Shown piece after piece: positions 38,559-38,620 of a stretch of 38,620 nt of DNA. Position numbers and translations under genes: made by a program. Source of the DNA: Actinomycetota bacterium. GTDB taxonomy: Bacteria > Actinomycetota > Thermoleophilia > Gaiellales > Gaiellaceae. Numbering within the stretch: the stretch's first letter is position 1; each line of letters starts with the position of its first letter. Location: positions 1 through 38,620 of the forward strand of contig PMOB01000019.1 of assembly GCA_003161615.1 (NCBI GenBank). The letters run 5' to 3'. Under the pieces are notes generated by a model. The model had not been told where the DNA came from and did no database searches. It saw only the letters and a program-made list of their open reading frames with translations.

Positions 38559-38620
38559 GTGATCAAGGTCAACGAGCTACGCAACGTCGCGATCATCGCG
38601 CACGTCGACCACGGCAAGAC
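38559..38620 (+). CDS. typA: GTP-binding protein TypA/BipA, first 20 codons (cut by window edge)
   Basis: GTG 38559 opens a frame reading MIKVNELRNVAIIAHVDHGK and continuing off the window. RNVAIIAHVDHGKT is the P-loop (G1) of translational GTPases; the short leader before it and the RNVAIIAHVDHGK spelling fit TypA/BipA, a ribosome-associated GTPase, better than LepA or EF-G. No more can be seen here. Confidence 0.8.
   Translation, partial: MIKVNELRNVAIIAHVDHGK

Noticed and set aside
1-38620. CRISPR arrays, insertion sequences, integrases or rRNA
   Set aside because: No regularly spaced repeats, no transposase or integrase motifs and no rRNA-like stretches were seen on either strand.

Overview
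The window is GC-rich bacterial DNA, most likely from an actinobacterium of the Thermoleophilia type. The evidence is GTG starts and 4-nt stop/start overlaps throughout, a secreted glutamic peptidase with a Lys-rich CxKKVKRHGK / (KP)n linker, an F420-type (DUF385) oxidoreductase, a 32-residue Lys-rich protein and a GTG-started typA at the right edge. The taxonomic call is inference.

Layout. 1-1561: minus-strand secreted proteins (a partial lipoprotein and an eqolisin). 2032-3769: HAD hydrolase, HD-domain protein and a RidA-like protein. 3841-24845: one large catabolic region. 24944-25595: CopG/PIN toxin-antitoxin pair whose toxin is frameshifted. 25804-26542: a deoxyribosyltransferase-like protein and a QueF-like protein. 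26627-28594: a REC-PAS-PAS histidine kinase. 28595-29126: a gene-free stretch with hairpins and a tRNA-like arm. 29127-38517: lipid and redox genes (two desaturases, a five-gene CFA-synthase/DUF1365/DUF1295 operon, a cyclic-nucleotide-binding flavoprotein). 38559-38620: start of typA.

The catabolic region reads as a nearly complete route from a hydroxypyridine to pyruvate. A three-subunit molybdenum hydroxylase with a separate SRPBCC protein would make 2,5-dihydroxypyridine. NicX opens the ring to N-formylmaleamate. A NicD-like hydrolase removes formate. One or both isochorismatase-fold amidases (NicF-like) release ammonia to give maleate. No maleate isomerase is present. Instead an aconitase-family hydratase and a D-malate/tartrate-type decarboxylating dehydrogenase could take maleate to D-malate and then pyruvate. 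An NCS1 permease could bring in the substrate and a GntR/FCD protein could regulate it. In the same operon as the hydroxylase lies a split PEP-synthase-like dikinase: one ATP-binding subunit plus a swivelling phosphohistidine subunit, and a second copy of the latter sits in another operon. This resembles what I recall of the 3-hydroxypyridine (hpd) cluster of Ensifer adhaerens HP1, where a PEP-utilizing protein and a pyruvate-phosphate dikinase were reported to be needed for hydroxylase activity without a known reason.

Five intergenic regions of this cluster (near 5425, 7402, 10668, 12643 and 16582) carry a related AT-rich box, roughly AATATTCGATATAC. This suggests that all the divergent pieces form one regulon, probably controlled by the GntR protein at 10718.
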